The translations under genes were made by a program, and so were the position numbers. The notes under the pieces were generated by a model. The model did not search any database, was not told the origin of the DNA, and saw only the letters and a program-made list of their open reading frames with translations. A stretch of 64,000 nucleotides of DNA from Dipteronia dyeriana (lineage: Eukaryota > Streptophyta > Magnoliopsida > Sapindales > Sapindaceae), in the NCBI GenBank assembly GCA_032871835.1, contig CM065302.1, positions 1,239,094-1,303,093 of the forward strand. Direction: 5' to 3'. Positions 23,298 through 37,713 of the stretch are shown piece by piece. Numbering within the stretch: the stretch's first letter is position 1; the number at the start of each line of letters is the position of its first letter.

Positions 23298-26200
23298 ATG
23301 GGATTGGGGAATAATGACGATGACGATGTGGCGGTCGATGACGGAGGTGGTGCTGGTGGAGATTGCAACAGTGATTCGAAGAGCTTCGGGCCTGTTTCCT
23401 GCTCGATTTGTCTCGAACCGGTCACCGACAATGGCGATCGATCCTGGGCCAAACTTCAATGCGGTCACGAATTTCATTTGGGTAAGGTCATAAATTGAAA
23501 TTCGATTCGAATATGGAATTGAGATTTTTTTGAATCGGGTTGGTGTTGATAGGTGTGGATTTGAATCGATGAGATCTGGGTACAATTTTGATAATCTGAT
23601 GGTTTCTTCTGTGTTTTAGTTGTATGCAGTTCCTGACTAAATAGTTGAAGAAATTTTGTTGTGCTCATCCAAACAAGTTTGAATCCTTATTCTGATGTTA
23701 CAATCTATAAACAATTAAATTAAGTGGAGAGTAACAGAGTATGATTGAATTATTACCATCAAAATATTGTTTTAGTGAGATATAGCATATATTTAGTTGT
23801 TCGTGATGCTTGTTGCAACATCGAATTCTATAATCGTGTTGGGTTCGCATGTCATCGTATGGCAACTAATTGATTGTTTTCTAGCATTATAATGTTAATG
23901 CATATGCCTAATAAATAAAAAGCTGGTGACTTCAAGCTTAAAGGGTTAATTTATTAGTAGCAGTCTGTCTTCTGTGATACCCCGATATGCGCATTTCTTC
24001 TATGCATTGTGTGTTTTAATACTTTAGAATATCACATTAAAACTTGAAGCCCTTGATCATAAGGCTACAGCTTTTTGCTCTATTTTTTGTATGGACAAAG
24101 CCACAAAGGGAAGCTCTTGTGTTTTATAGAATGTTTTTGTTCCCCTACTGTTGCTCTAGAGGTTTCTAGTTCTTATCCTCTGTTTTGTTCTTGTTTTTGT
24201 GGATTTCTTGTTTACCTCTCCCTTGTACCTAATTTCTTTCTGAAATAAATTTTGTTTCTGAATTCTGATCAATAAAGCAAAGTGGTGTTTGAATTCTAAT
24301 TGATATATGTTCCCTTCTGGAAGACATTAATAATATCGTGCTCTAAATAATAAATCAGTGACACTGTTTTTCCTTTTTTAGTGTATAATTTATTTTTCTC
24401 AATTCTATTCAGATTGTATTGGTTCAGCGTTCAATATAAAGGGTGCGATGCAATGCCCTAATTGTCGAAAAATTGAAAAAGGTCAATGGCTCTATGCAAA
24501 TGGTTGTCGTTCAGTTCCAGAATTTAGCATGGACGACTGGACTCATGATGAGGATCTTTATGATCTAAGCTACTCTGAAATGGTAAAAGAAATATAATAT
24601 CTAGTGGAATTCACTTTTATTCAGTTTTATGTGTCTTGGTCATATTTCAGTTGCATATTTATTGTTACTTTTTTTTTTTAATTTCATGCCCACATTTAGA
24701 ACCCATACATGCTCATAACGATGGCTTTTGGTTGGATTTTAGCTCTATGTTGATAACATGTTTATTGTAGATCTAGCTGCTTTCATACTCACAGTAGATT
24801 ATCACATTATTTACCCATAAAAAGTAAATACATTATAATGTCTAATATATATATATATATATATATATATTGAGATCTCCTTCAAGAAACGTTGTAGGTG
24901 TGACGTTTGGAGAGCTATGTCACGAGTAGTATACTTATTTGCATCCAACTCACAAAAATGAGCTTTATGAATTATTTGTCAAAGCTTTAAAAATCCCTTA
25001 TGAATTGTCATAATTATTATTAATCAAACTATATTCTTTTATTTCAAGATACTAATATGAAAGACTTTATGAAATATGGTGGGAGGACATCCTAATAGTA
25101 TTTAATACCAACCCCAAGATGGATGTGTGAGTTTGTGAAACGCTGTGCTGCCAGCAGCTTTTGTGCGTGTCAAATAGAGAAATTTGGTACAGTTTTTCAA
25201 TCGAAGTAGAAGGATCAATTGGTAAGGTTGTATCATATGACAGCAGTCCCTCATGCTGGATGTAATTCTTCATGTAGGATATGCTAGGCAATTAGAAAGT
25301 CCTGGGTTTCCAAATTCCGAACTCTAGGTACCTTGACTTTCCCCAAGGATTAACTTCGCGAACTATTCATGATGCAACTGAGATGGTTTAGCTAAGAGAA
25401 TCACTGAAGGAGATAAGTCTGAAGATTAAAAATGAAATCTACCAAAGTGAAGTTCGACAATTATGCTATGAACTTTGATAGGTTGTCAATGAATTTTTAC
25501 AATAGCTTTTGATCTGTCTCCATGTCACCTTTTCTTGATTGCATTTTTTGGCTTTAAATTCAGTTACATGTGTGACAAGAATGAAACAGAACTTTACGTT
25601 TTCATACTTAGTTACTTATTGTGGTTTGTGAATTTTATTACAGTCGTTCGGAGTTCACTGGTGTCCATTTGGTAGCTTAGCACGGCTGCCTTCCTCTTTT
25701 GAGTAAGCATGATCACTCACTCGATAGCTTAATACATCTTAGTTGATATTTGCTTTAATTACTGAGCTGAATTTGTTTGGTTATTTGCCTTATTCTATAT
25801 TTTCCAACAACTTCTCCCTAGCTAGAGTGAGAAATAAAGTGTCTGTGGACCTTCATATTTGTGTATTTCTTGGAAGAATACTTTGCTTAATTGCTAACTC
25901 CTTTGGAAAAGAGAGAAGTCCTCACTCCTCAGAGCAGCCTTTATTGCGTGAAAGAAGTATTGATCAAGATATTGGAAAATGTGAGATCGTTACAAATTAA
26001 GATGGTAGTTGTATGGGATTTAGTCTTAGTGATACCAAAGATTTAGTCCTCTCAATTTGCAGTAGTCCAACTTCTGAGTTTTTCATTCTCTTCTGGAAGC
26101 TTTAATTTGTGACAGATAAGTTTTTTTTATATCTCTAGGAACATTGGGATGTGCTATCCACTGCTATAAAACATGAATACGTTCCCTCTCTGAGACAGGG

Positions 26201-27935
26201 CCAGACTTGGACTAGACTGGACTGTCTGCAATGCAAGGATAAATTTCTAGACTAGACTTTGAGAATTTAATTTTTAAGGGACTTAGACTGTACTGTGGTC
26301 TGTGAGAATGCATACCCAACAAACTTCTTGTTGATTCGTAGCACATTTGATTAATCATCTTAGCATGTTACATTTTCTTACTGATTATAGAGGTGATAAT
26401 GATATCATCCATTCCTTAGCGATCTCTGAATTTGATAATCTTGGATAGAATTCTTTTAACGAAATAAACATTAATGCTTTACTTTGTTCTAGAGACAACT
26501 GTAACATCTGTGAGTTGCTGCTGGTAGCTGTGATGTGATGTAAAAGTTATTGTACTTTGGTTGGGAAAAGCTTCTCGTTCTATAGTCTTTATTAATTTTA
26601 TGATGTTTCTAGTTTCACTTTTCATTTCTTTCTCTTATCTGTTTTCCTTTTAAAAATTTTGCAGGGAAGGGGATTTTTCATCAACTGCCTGTAAGATTCT
26701 TCCCCTTTAACACATAACTTAAGATTTCTGTTGAACATTTATTGGTAGAAAGAGCTGTGGAGATTTATTGGTTGAAGTACTTTTGTAATGCAGATCATGA
26801 TCTACTGGGACAACATGCCATCTTCGCTGAACACTCAGCTGTACCATCTGCTACACATCCGTGTCCTTATATTGCTTACGTTGGGCCCATTCATCCTTCA
26901 TCTTCAAACTCTGGTGGAAGTGTTTCTGATAGTTCTAACTTCAACAATCCCTGGAATGGTCCATCAGTACATAGTGAGATGCCCACTTCTTATACTTTTC
27001 CTGCTATGGATCTCCATTATAGTTGGGAGCAGCATTCCTCTCCCTTCTCTACATCTAGTAGTCGAATGGGTAGTGGTGAACAATCTTCGATTCTGCCTGT
27101 CACACAAAGGTCTGGGAGGACTAGTTCTGATATACCAAGATCAGGGGGGTCTTTTATGCATCCATTCCTTGTTGGTCACAGGTATGTCTTAATATATTCT
27201 TGGTGGTGCCTGGATTTTAATTGGCCTTTGTTTTATTGGTAGACTTTACTTGCTTTAAGTATGCTGTATCTATAGGATATTCAGATTTTCTACCATGGGG
27301 AGAGGGTCAAAGCTCCTGTTGTCTCTTTTCTCTTAATAATGCCTAGTTAGACCTTCCTCCACTCCCTAACTTTTTTTTTTGTCACTTCGGATAAATTTCT
27401 GTCAAATTTTGCAAGTACTAACTCTTGATGCAAAACCATTTTATTGCATTTTTTCAGTCCTAGACCTGGGAGTTCAGTTACATCCCCAATGATACCTCCA
27501 TACCCAGGCAGCAATGCTCGAGCACGCGACAGGGTCCAAGCTCTCCAGGCATATCAACAACAGCAACCTAGCAATTCACCAACCATGCGTACACCTATTG
27601 CCTCAGGCACCCGAAGATCTGGCAGCCATAGAGGTATACCTCAATTAGGGCCAATGGCCTCATCATCAGACCAGACTGGTGGCTATTATTTCTTCCCGTC
27701 AGGAACATCTAGCCGCAATTTCCAAGAAGCCGAAAATCCTATGTCAAGTCGTTTTCATGGTTGGGAAAGGGATCACTTGCAACCTTTTTCATTGAATCAG
27801 GTTGACAGAGGAGATTCTGGTTGGAGTGCATTCCATCAGGTTGCTGCTGGTGGCTCGGATCAAGGCATCAGGCCTGGCAGCTTGCGGCGCAGGCATGGGC
27901 AGGAAAGGACATTATCACAACAAAATCAGTCATAG
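23298..27935 (+). CDS. RING-H2 E3 ubiquitin ligase, RFI2-like
   Basis: Predicted E3 ligase. Six coding exons: 23298-23481, 24413-24582, 25644-25702, 26665-26690, 26794-27181, 27458-27935; phases agree and give 434 aa. After an Asp/Gly-rich start (MGLGNNDDDD) the RING has Cys35, Cys38, Cys55, His57, His60, Cys63, Cys76 and Cys79, with HLDCIGSAFN created across the exon 1/2 junction. Then come KGQWLYANG, EFSMDDW and VHWCPFG, blocks shared with Arabidopsis RFI2 (At2g47700), a red/far-red light signalling ligase. The rest is a low-complexity Ser/Gln/Pro-rich tail ending in GWERDHLQPF and an Arg-rich segment. Orthology is more likely with At3g05545, the RING gene in the matching Arabidopsis block. 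Exon 4 is only 26 bp. Intron 2 contains a (TA)n run at 24845-24870. Confidence 0.93.
24845..24870. repeat. (TA)n microsatellite in RING gene intron 2
   Basis: A pure AT dinucleotide run within the second intron. Confidence 0.9.
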
Positions 27936-29155
27936 ACTTTGTTCCTTGTTTGCTTTATTCAGTGAAGCAAAACGAGTACTATGACTGAAACCAAAATTAT
28001 GTAATGCATGGGAAATGACATATTTTGCTTGGAGTGTGTTGGTTTCGACAGACTCAAAAAACTCTTAGAGTGGCCTCGAAAACGTTCTATTTTCTTTCAT
28101 AGCCACAGACATGGCGATGTGATGGACTTATATGGCTTCCCCTAATTTCTTTGCCTGTGAGGATATAAAATAAGACCAGCTGTCGATTGGATGGCAGAAA
28201 TAGGGATTTGAACAAACATTTGGTCTTTTGGTGTCTGATAATGGTCTTCAAGTCCATTGTGAATTTGCTTGGAATTTGTAAATTTGAACCATGAACTCTT
28301 GTCATCCTCTTATTCCCTTGCAAAAACTGAAACATTTTGATGGGATATGCTCATATAATATGCATGGATTGCTCTTTAAACCTTTATATAAGTCTCTTTT
28401 TCTCTATGATATTAAGACTCTTGTTCTTATAATCTTATCATATAACCGGAAAAAGGAAGCTCTTTTACCCAATCGAGACTGAATTTTATTTATGATTATA
28501 TGCATAATTCTATCTACTCACCAACATTCGAAAATGCATATCTATTCCATTACTTTAATAATGTTAAACATCTCATATAGACTCGTTTTAATAGTAATAA
28601 AACACCTCCACAAAGACTCGTTTTAATAGTAATAAAACACTTAACACCTCCACAAAAGTTTACAAGGCATATCAATTACTACATCTACGAGCACAGTCCG
28701 GTGTCTATTTACATAATCAAAGAGTCATTGAAAATTGCAATTTGACAATGAGACACCACCACACAGGTTGACAAGGACAACAACTCAAACTAGAGCAATA
28801 CATTCCCACATGTATTATATTTTAGACTCGGAAGTCTTTTTTTTTTGCTATCATTCTCTTTGCAAAAATCCCATGATGAGATGAATTTATCAATACCAAA
28901 ACACAAGAAACCGTCACACCATCAAAACGAAACGAAAACGAAATAATCTAAGTTCAATATAAAATCAAGTTTAAATTACTACACTACATAAAAGGTACAT
29001 TACATCATTGTTCAATAACAATCCAAATTCAAATTTTAATAGAGTTATATCTAGCTTTTTATTCATAAAGTTGTAATGTTTTACCATGAAAAATTCCACA
29101 ACGCTACTAACTAAACATTATCCTCAATAACAATCCCTCCATCTGCCGCAGATCA
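27936..29155. other. Convergent intergenic region between the RING gene and the SR30-like gene
   Basis: It contains the 3' flanks of both genes. A short tandem duplication with period 35 occurs at 28579-28645 (AGACTCGTTTTAATAGTAAT repeated). No gene is seen. Confidence 0.55.
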
Positions 29156-32100
29156 TCAATCAGAGTTCACCTGTTATTCATCACATCACAGCCATAATCA
29201 GAATCATGTGTCAGTTAATATGACAAAATGAAAAGACATCAACTCTAGACGAAGGAAACAACCATGATTGGAAAATTATATCAGAGAAATAAAAGAGAAC
29301 ATACTGAAGGCGAACGGGATTGAGATAGCCTTCGATTCTTGCTTGGACTGCGTCCTCTTGGGCTTCTCCTCATTCGTCTGCTGCGAGGCTGCATATTTCA
29401 GGTTCCATTATCAAAAAAATTAATTAAGAAGCTACATTGCAATATTTGAGATCAAAGGAGATCGAACTTTTTCTCTTGATCCTTGGAAAAAGTTGAACAT
29501 CAGGAAACATGGCTAGATTTCACTTACAGATGAAGCTAGAGATCTGGATCTTGACACGGATCTGCAAAAAATTCAACAAACAATCCAATTCAAAAGAAAA
29601 TCCTTTACAACAATAGATCAAAAAGGCTCAACCCATTTCCACCTCAGTGTGAGCATATTAAGAAATGAAAAATTACCATTACCCTTAGCAGCAACCAACA
29701 GTAAAACATCAAAACCAAACCAGTATGCACCTCACCATATAGTAACCACCTTTTCCCAGCTGGTCATGAGATCTAAAATAGACAACTTTGGAAAAACAAA
29801 AACAAAAATCGAAGCACAGTAATAAAAAAAAATACTAGTAAGAAAAGAGAACAACATCCGTACACCCTTTATCACCAAGTTAAATGAGTATCCTCATCAG
29901 AAACGAAGGAGACTGTACAAAGTCTTGAATTTGTTAACAGCATTGACCTGTGGTGGGTGGTACCAGATGAATTGTCAATGTCCATCTTTAAGATTGCAAC
30001 CCATCCATCATTCTAACACTCATTACAACACCATGCATAATATATTAGAATCATTCAGCCATTTTTTTTCCGAGGCGCTCATCAACAAAAACAGCATTAC
30101 CTCAAAAAATAAAATGAGTTGCAGGCATTTGAGCACCACATCCCATCAAGTTCCTACCATCCAATCCCCAGGTCGCTGAGCGGCCAGATCTAGCAAACAA
30201 ACAGGCAACCTTCATAAACAAGGTATGATAACTGGCTGAACTACCAATCCCTTTCTCAATTTCTCCTTCCAATTTTGAACATTAAAATCTTTGTAGAACA
30301 AATTTAAGACAGTTAAGTAAATGGGACAACATGATAAAATATTCATCTTGAAATGCCCAGCAAAAAAGCATTAAAATACTCCTCTAGTAGGTTACATTTT
30401 GGAGACCTGATGATAAAAATATAAACAATAAAAAAAAATCATGCATTTCTTCCAATAAATTTCAAATGAGAGACGCAAGATGAGTGGCTGGAATAAAAGC
30501 AATATCAGAAGAAAGGCACATCGCCAATGAAAAGATGAACACGGACACAATTTTGCAAGGATATAATAGGAAAGATAATGTGAACTTCGGCGAGAAATGA
30601 ATACGTAAGAAAGAACAAAAACATTTCTAAAAAAAAAAGGATTTTCCACAAGCGTTGATGCCCAAAAGAGTTAAAATTATAGGCAGCAAACCAGATCTTG
30701 AATTGACAAGGAAGAGGGAACAGAGTAAGATTGCCTTAGTATAATGCCGGTTGATTAAAAAAACTTAGAGAAGACAAATAGATTAATAAATGCGCCGAGC
30801 CAAGATGAAGATCAATAGTAGGCTTGAGCTTAACTAAAAGTTGGTTATCTATCACTTCAAACTATAGCTTCATGGAACAACTCTAAGAATTGCAATGCGA
30901 ATGGCAGAGTTTTTAAATTTTAATAGTTATAATATCAAGTTCATTGTCATAATTCATAAAGACTTTAACATCATCATGACAAGTTGTCAAAACATCAACT
31001 CTTATTAGAACCATTGCGCAATTACCAAATAAATGAAAAATAGAACCGTAAATGCCTATATGATGAATTGCTGTACTTACATAATAGCCTACCATCCCAA
31101 GCTGAGACCAAGTACTGATATGGAAACCTTATTGTAGGTGCTGGGAACGAGCACTCAAGCTTGGATTAACCACACTATATTTCAAACTTGAATACACCAT
31201 TCATATGATGACACTTGGGCCAAGCTTTGAGTATCTTTGTTACTGCACCTTAGTCCTATATAACAGATTAACAGGAACAGACCGTCTACCAGGATCTTCA
31301 AAGCTTCAAACCCATAGTGCCGCAGATACAAACTTCTATAAAACCATGCGAAGGAAACTTAAACCATTTGTAATTATGCAGTTCTCAACACAAAGATTTA
31401 AAAAAATGGGAAGCCTTGAACAATGACTCCTGACTTATTTCAAATGATGAAAAGAAAGTCAAGGTAAGTTGTAAAAACACAGTTTCCAAGACAATTTCAC
31501 CACATAATAATTGGCACAAGTGAAACAAAAACTGGACCATCAAACAAGTAGGAAAGCAAATGTTGCAACAAAATGACTGTGTAACCACATACAACTGCCA
31601 AATGTCAAGCAATATGCTTAGAGCTTCTTACAAGCTATTGTGGCAACTTTTCCTCAAAAAGAAATTCCACAAGCACATATCCCAGATGAATACTATTTAG
31701 TGGATACTATAAAAGTACAAATGTCAACCAACTCATCTTATCCAACATAACTGATACGCCATTTGAAGAGAAAGGAACATGCTACTACGGAAACCATTAA
31801 CAAATGAATTTGAAAACGGCAAGCTGCTAAAAAACTATTTTTTTTTTTAAATAATGAACACCGAAAAATACTCTATATATAAAATAAATAAGAAAAATCC
31901 ATGGAATTCAATACATTACCTTGAAAAAGAGCGCGGAGGTGATCCTGAGCGAGAACGCTCAGAAACTGACCTAGCAGGAGATACAGATGGAGATCGACTC
32001 TGATACTTGTCCCTCGGAGACATGCTGCAGAAGTAATAATACCTAGTTAATTTACATTCGGGCTAAAGACCTACATGTTTTATTTATTTATTTATTTATT

Positions 32101-34240
32101 TTGTCAAACAACCAAACCATACCTCCTTTTCCTGCCACTGTAACTGTGACTGTAAACAGGGCTTTGGCTTCTTGAATGATATGGACTACAACTTCTGCTT
32201 CTTGAATAATAGGGACTTTGACTTTGGCTTCTTGAATAATATGGACTGCGACTCCAGCTTCTAGAGTAGCCACGACTTGAATCATACTCCCTCACCTAGG
32301 CAATGCACGTAGGTAAGTAGAAGCAATGTGAAAACTTGAAATCTTGGATTTAGTACTAAAGATGCATCATGACATACCCGTACAGTAGCCCGAGAAAATG
32401 CGTTCTGGAACTCAGAACGATCAAGTTTATATACCTACAAAATCAAAACAAAAGAAACTGTTCATAGAGGTTGTCATCACCTAACCACCATTGCTCCAAC
32501 CGAAAGCCCGCATGATAAAACCTATAAGATCATCTCATCTCTGAATCAGACAGTAAAAATAACTTACGGCATATTTCATATCATCGTAGGTTGTGTAATC
32601 TGCAATTCCTGTCATGCCTGCAAATATAAAATAATAAGGAAGTCAAAGAGTTTCAAATCACAGCTTTAATGATATCCCGTAAGTTAACAGCTTCTTGTAT
32701 GCCTTAAAGTTTAATATAAAATGAAGATTGCCTAAACTTATACCGAGAGCTAGATCTAACCAGACTCTCCCCACCATTTTTGTATTCTTTCTGTATTATC
32801 TTTCCTTATGAAAGGCATCTACATTTCTATAACAAGCCATATCAGATTATCAGGTCAATAACACTGATAACACATACCAAACTATACTGAGCTAGATCCT
32901 CTAGCTTTATAAAAATAATTCAATAAAGAAGTAATCATATCTGTCTCTGTTGTCCAGCTACTGAGTACTGTCTAATCCTCATTTAATAGTAAAGCTACCA
33001 TGAAACCATTACCGGTTAATAGATTTGTGCTTCAAAATATTCCTCAAATACTACTTGCTATTAGACTGACGACCGGGTTAAAAAGATTGCATAATCAAAA
33101 GTGATGACATTAAAATTTTACTGACCACCACGATCACGGAATACTTGTGAGAAACAGACATCCCCAGCCCGGCGCATGTGATCCTGATCATTGAATACAA
33201 GTGAGCAATCAATAAGTTCAACAACAAACCTCACAAATAAACAGATACTCAAACACACGAAAAACATAGAGCAACTAAATATCTGGTGGAAACATCACAC
33301 TCACCTTCAGGTCTTGCCATGAAGCAGAAGAAGGTAATCCAGTCACCAAAACTACATAATAGAGAAAATATGATCAGTTAGTAGTTACAAGCAATTCGTG
33401 AATCACATATTCACATGTAATGTCCAAGGCAACACATACCACGATAGTCAGATCGTCTAGAAAGTCCTCGGCTTCCTTCTCCGCCACTGTAACTGCTATA
33501 ACGATCCACTGATGATGAAGGTCTTCGCCCACCGTGTGCAAGTTCAACCTAAAGAACAAAACAACATAAACACAACATAAAAAATATAATCAGAAAACCA
33601 TTTCAAAGCAATGAAATCAAATAGGTAAAGCTGATGGGTACTCACGCGCAATCGATATCCATCAAAATTATAGCCATCTCGACCATGAATTGCGTCTTCA
33701 GCATCGCGATAATCCTCAAACTGCCACATAAAAAGACTAAATAACCATACAAGTAAAATAACTCAACCATTATATAAAAAATAAAAAATAAATTATTCCC
33801 CATTTTGCTCTCACCTCAACAAAAGCATAGCCTGGAGGCCTTGGTGGGATCTTCAAGTCAATATCAACAATCTGTCCATACTGCAATCACCACAAAGTCG
33901 ATCAATAAACAATTCTCAAAGCAAACTCCTTATAATCCACACACACCATAACTTTAACACACAACAAATTGAAAGCATATCTAACAACATCCAATAAATC
34001 GAAAAGGTAATTTTTTTTATTGGAAAGGCGAAACAAGCATTTGAGGATCAAAATCGAGATAGCTATTTGAAGATCGAACGATCATGTACATAAACAACTG
34101 AATTCACAAAAAAACAAGTAACAAAAAAACAAATTGACAACAAAATACAAAACCTTGTAAAACAAGTCTTCAACTTCTCTCATTCGAGTGTCTCCAGGAA
34201 GATTACCAACATAGATAGTGCGGCTCGATCGGCTACTCAT
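29156..34240 (-). CDS. SR30: SR splicing factor of the SF2/ASF-like subfamily, closest to SR30
   Basis: Nuclear serine/arginine-rich protein that binds exonic enhancers and promotes spliceosome assembly. Thirteen minus-strand exons: 34240-34154, 33880-33815, 33720-33646, 33548-33440, 33351-33305, 33183-33126, 32617-32568, 32434-32378, 32295-32123, 32024-31920, 29561-29528, 29388-29305, 29170-29156. Phases agree, 319 aa. RRM1 has [10 protein letters not shown] and [11 protein letters not shown]; the pseudo-RRM carries SWQDLKDHM, the invariant motif of this subfamily. The RS tail (from about residue 183) has ten-residue repeats such as [18 protein letters not shown] and SRRSDYRVLVTGLP favour SR30 over SR34. 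The tenth intron is 2.36 kb; in Arabidopsis SR30, intron 10 is the site of regulated alternative 3' splicing, so the same is likely here. A 5' UTR intron ends near 34246 (TTTTCAG acceptor). Confidence 0.93.
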
Positions 34241-34554
34241 TTTCTCTGAAAACAACAACAACAAAAACAACAATTATTATCATTATTATTCAACCAATCA
34301 AACAGATTACTAAGTAGTAACTGCAAAAACTAAATATAAACACAAACGAAAATTAAAAAAACAATGTTTTTTGATGATTTAGAAAGCAGGAACTTGATAC
34401 CAAATCAGAGAGTGACGAAAACAACACGATTAATGATCGGAAAAAATAATTGATTTTGGATTTTGGTGGTGTGTTTGTGGAAACTCGAGAGAATGGTAAA
34501 GGTTGACAGAGTTGTGATTTTTTTTTTAGAATTTTCTTGAAGGAGCAACATTTT

Positions 34555-34564
34555 CTTATATACA
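34555..34564 (-). promoter_or_regulatory. TATA-like box of the SR30-like gene
   Basis: GTATATAAGA on the minus strand, about 315 bp upstream of the start codon. This fits a leader interrupted by a 5' UTR intron (donor near 34399, TTTG|GTATCA on the minus strand). Confidence 0.5.
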
Positions 34565-34599
34565 TGGGTTGTGATTGGGTGCTGTCACGTGTACGTCTG

Positions 34600-36402
34600 T
34601 TATTTACTTGTTTTCCTTTTTTTTTTAGTGGAAATAATTTTTTTTATTTATATTCATCCATTATTCGATATGCATGTCATGTGGTTGTATTAATCACTAA
34701 TATTAATGTATACTTACCCATCATCTGTGAGTAAATATGATTGTGCACTTGTGCATCTCTCTTCAACAAGGCACCACTAACGGTCAGGGATTCGAGTCTC
34801 ACCATTTACATTTTATAAACATGTGTGGAGTGTTTCTTTCCGATTTATGAGAGCAGCCATCTTTCCGATTGTGAGAGTTATCTATATGTAACTTATCTTC
34901 AATAGTAGGAGTAACCTATCCTCAATAGTAGGAGTAGTATTATGGATCGTGCTTATAGAGTTTAATTAATCTCATCAGGTCTAAATAGTAGTTGTATTAA
35001 AAAAAATATTAATGGATATTTGATGAGATTGAGACTTAATCGATGGTATATCGTTTGCATTTACATCATTGAAGTTATTTATTCGAGTCATAATTCATAA
35101 TTTAGAAATAACTAAATTGCAATACTTCGCAATATAATTTATATGAAGCAACTGTAATCCATATTTTATAAATATGGTTCTGAATTTCTAATATGGTACT
35201 AATAACCACTTAATCAGCTACTTGAACTATTATATATAGCAGTAGTTGTAATAGTTATTAGTGTCGGCACCACTCTACTAACCTATTTATATCCCATAAT
35301 TTAAATTATTTATTACTCTAATTTTTTTTTTATCAAAATCACTTAAATAGATATATAATTTTTAAATAAAAGTCTTCTATAAATAAATCTATTAAATCCC
35401 CACTTTCTTTTTAAAAATAAAAATAAAAATAAAAATAAAAATAAAAAACTATGTGTTCACGGTTCTCTAATGAATTGTTTTCTCGAATTTGCTTCTTACA
35501 CACAAATAAAATAGTATGGAAGAGCATGAGACTGATTTAAAAAAATCTAGAAGAATCGTGTGAGAAAGATATCAAGCATCCGAAGTTTTTGTGCATCCAT
35601 AACCAAACGAAAATGGCACCACACACACCAACAACAACGAAATCGTAACCAAGAAAACCTAATATCTAATTAAACGAAATTACAACAAAACATTAACTTA
35701 ATCGAAAAAAAAAACCATCAGATACGATCAATACCACACTCTCAATCTACCACCAACAATCCAATCGACTGTTGAAACAAAAAAAAATGCATTCAAGAAA
35801 AATAAATTACATAAAAAAATCATCGGAACCACCGCTACCCAGGCATGGCATCATCTTCTTCTCTCCAAATCGCACGATGCCCAAGCATCTCGCACTGCAT
35901 ATGAGACGTTGTGCCTAGGCAACAGTAGTCCCTTTTGCTCCTTCGATAATCAATGCACACCCAAGCATCATCGTTTCTAGCGTAGGCACTGCCGATATGA
36001 GATGAGAGAGCCGAAAGAAAATATTGGAGAAAGAAGAGAAGAGAAAAAAAGATGGGAGAGATGGTTTGAGGTAGGGATGACAATTAGGCACGCACTTGTG
36101 GGCATCCGCCTGAACCTAACCCTTTACAGCCGAGTTTGGATGTGTAAATCCAAAACCACTGTGGTTTGGGTTCAAAAATACAATCCGAAGCGAGTTTAGG
36201 TTCGGGTGTGGGTTTGAAAAAATCCACACCCGAACCCGTGAACCCGCTTCATATTAAAAATGATTTAATGTTAAATGTATAGAATATTAAAGATATTATT
36301 TAAGTGAAATTTCAATAAAAGAAAAAGGGAATGAAATAAATATATTCAATCTCTTTCAAGTTAGCTCTCAACTATTGTTAATTGGGTATGGATATTGACA
36401 CC
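34600..36402. other. AT-rich intergenic region with repeat fragments
   Basis: No gene is recognised. Contents include a tRNA-like promoter fragment at about 34745-34805 (GGATTCGAGTC resembling a B box), an (AAAAAT)n microsatellite at 35411-35448, and a repeat-like patch at 36075-36245. That patch contains a 13-bp perfect hairpin (36199-36211 with 36224-36236). Confidence 0.5.
35411..35448. repeat. (AAAAAT)n microsatellite
   Basis: About six tandem copies of a six-base A-rich unit. Confidence 0.85.
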
Positions 36403-37713
36403 CATAATGTAATATCCTGAAAAACAAGTCAAACCGTTTCTAAATTGTTGGCCCAGTTATTTTGAAATTGGGTTGAATTTATTTGTTAAAAGATTTGAGG
36501 TTCAAAGTGGTAGTGTTGACAAGCCTTAAAATTATGACAAGTGAAGTAATTATTTGGACCGGACCCAAATCAATAGGTATTTGAATTAATTTTTATTTTA
36601 AAATGTAAATGAAACTGAGGATGAAAATGTATTTTTCTATGCATTGAATGAGTTGAAACTGAATAAAAAATAATATAGGGGATGAAAATATAATTTTCCA
36701 TACAAATGATGATTTAGTGAAATGATTGTTGGATGAAAGACGTGTGTAAAGGAGTACATTTATATTTATTAGAGTAATGATAGGCTTCCCAAATTCCTTT
36801 TCAAATGGTGTTGACAGATGAAGTGTCAACATCTTATAAATCATACGATTATGTGTTGAGTCATATGATGTTGACACATCACATGCCAACACCACTTGGG
36901 AAGGAATTAGGGAAGTCTAACATTACTTTATTTATTATCCCAAGCGATGAATCACAAGGATGGAAATAAAAGTAATATAAAATAAAAACAAATAAAAACA
37001 GAGAGAATAGAGATAGAGTGTGTGTAAGGAAGGGAGAGAGAAAGAAAAAAGAAAAGAGAGAGAAAAGTGGTCGTGAGAAGGAAAAAAGAAGAAAGATTGG
37101 AGGAAAAACTTGATTTAAACTCCGGTGATTGGAAATTAGAATTCAGATTGGTGTTCAGAATTCTCCTTGAGTTTTGTTATATTGTTTTGCTCACACCGAA
37201 GAGTTTGTTTCTCTCCAAGCTTAAAAATTCCCTTTGTATGTATGAATGGTTGTTTAAGAGTAATTTATGGGAATTGAATGAGAGATTTTAGTATATTTTG
37301 ATCGGTTGATCTTAAAGTCACATCTTGATATTGTAAGTTATATATGAGAAGTTATGGGTATTCAAGGATACTATTAACCTAAGAATTTTAATAATTGAAT
37401 TAGATATGTCACAACATATAATATTTGGGTAATTGGATAGTTAAGTTACTGAAGGTTTGATGTTGTTTTGGTTCCCAAATTGAGTATATATATATTGTTT
37501 AATGGACTAAGATATGGAAACTAGTATTATTGTGACCGTTTATGGACTTGGAATGCATAATTTAGGTGTTAAACTCTTTTAGAGTTAACATGGTTTGACG
37601 TTCATATAGAGTATTTTGGATTATCAAGTATTATATTATGAAACTAAGATTAAAAACCTTGAGAAGGTAATTGAGATTATTATTATATGATCTTGTTTTG
37701 AATTTAGATTTCA

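Noticed and set aside
35835..36083. GC-richer patch with an 82-codon minus-strand frame upstream of the solo LTR
   Set aside because: No family is recognised and the frame has no gene context. It resembles repeat DNA, so no gene was called.
36593..36895. 100-codon frame on the minus strand
   Set aside because: It lies within the solo LTR, has biased composition and no recognisable domain, so it is treated as chance.
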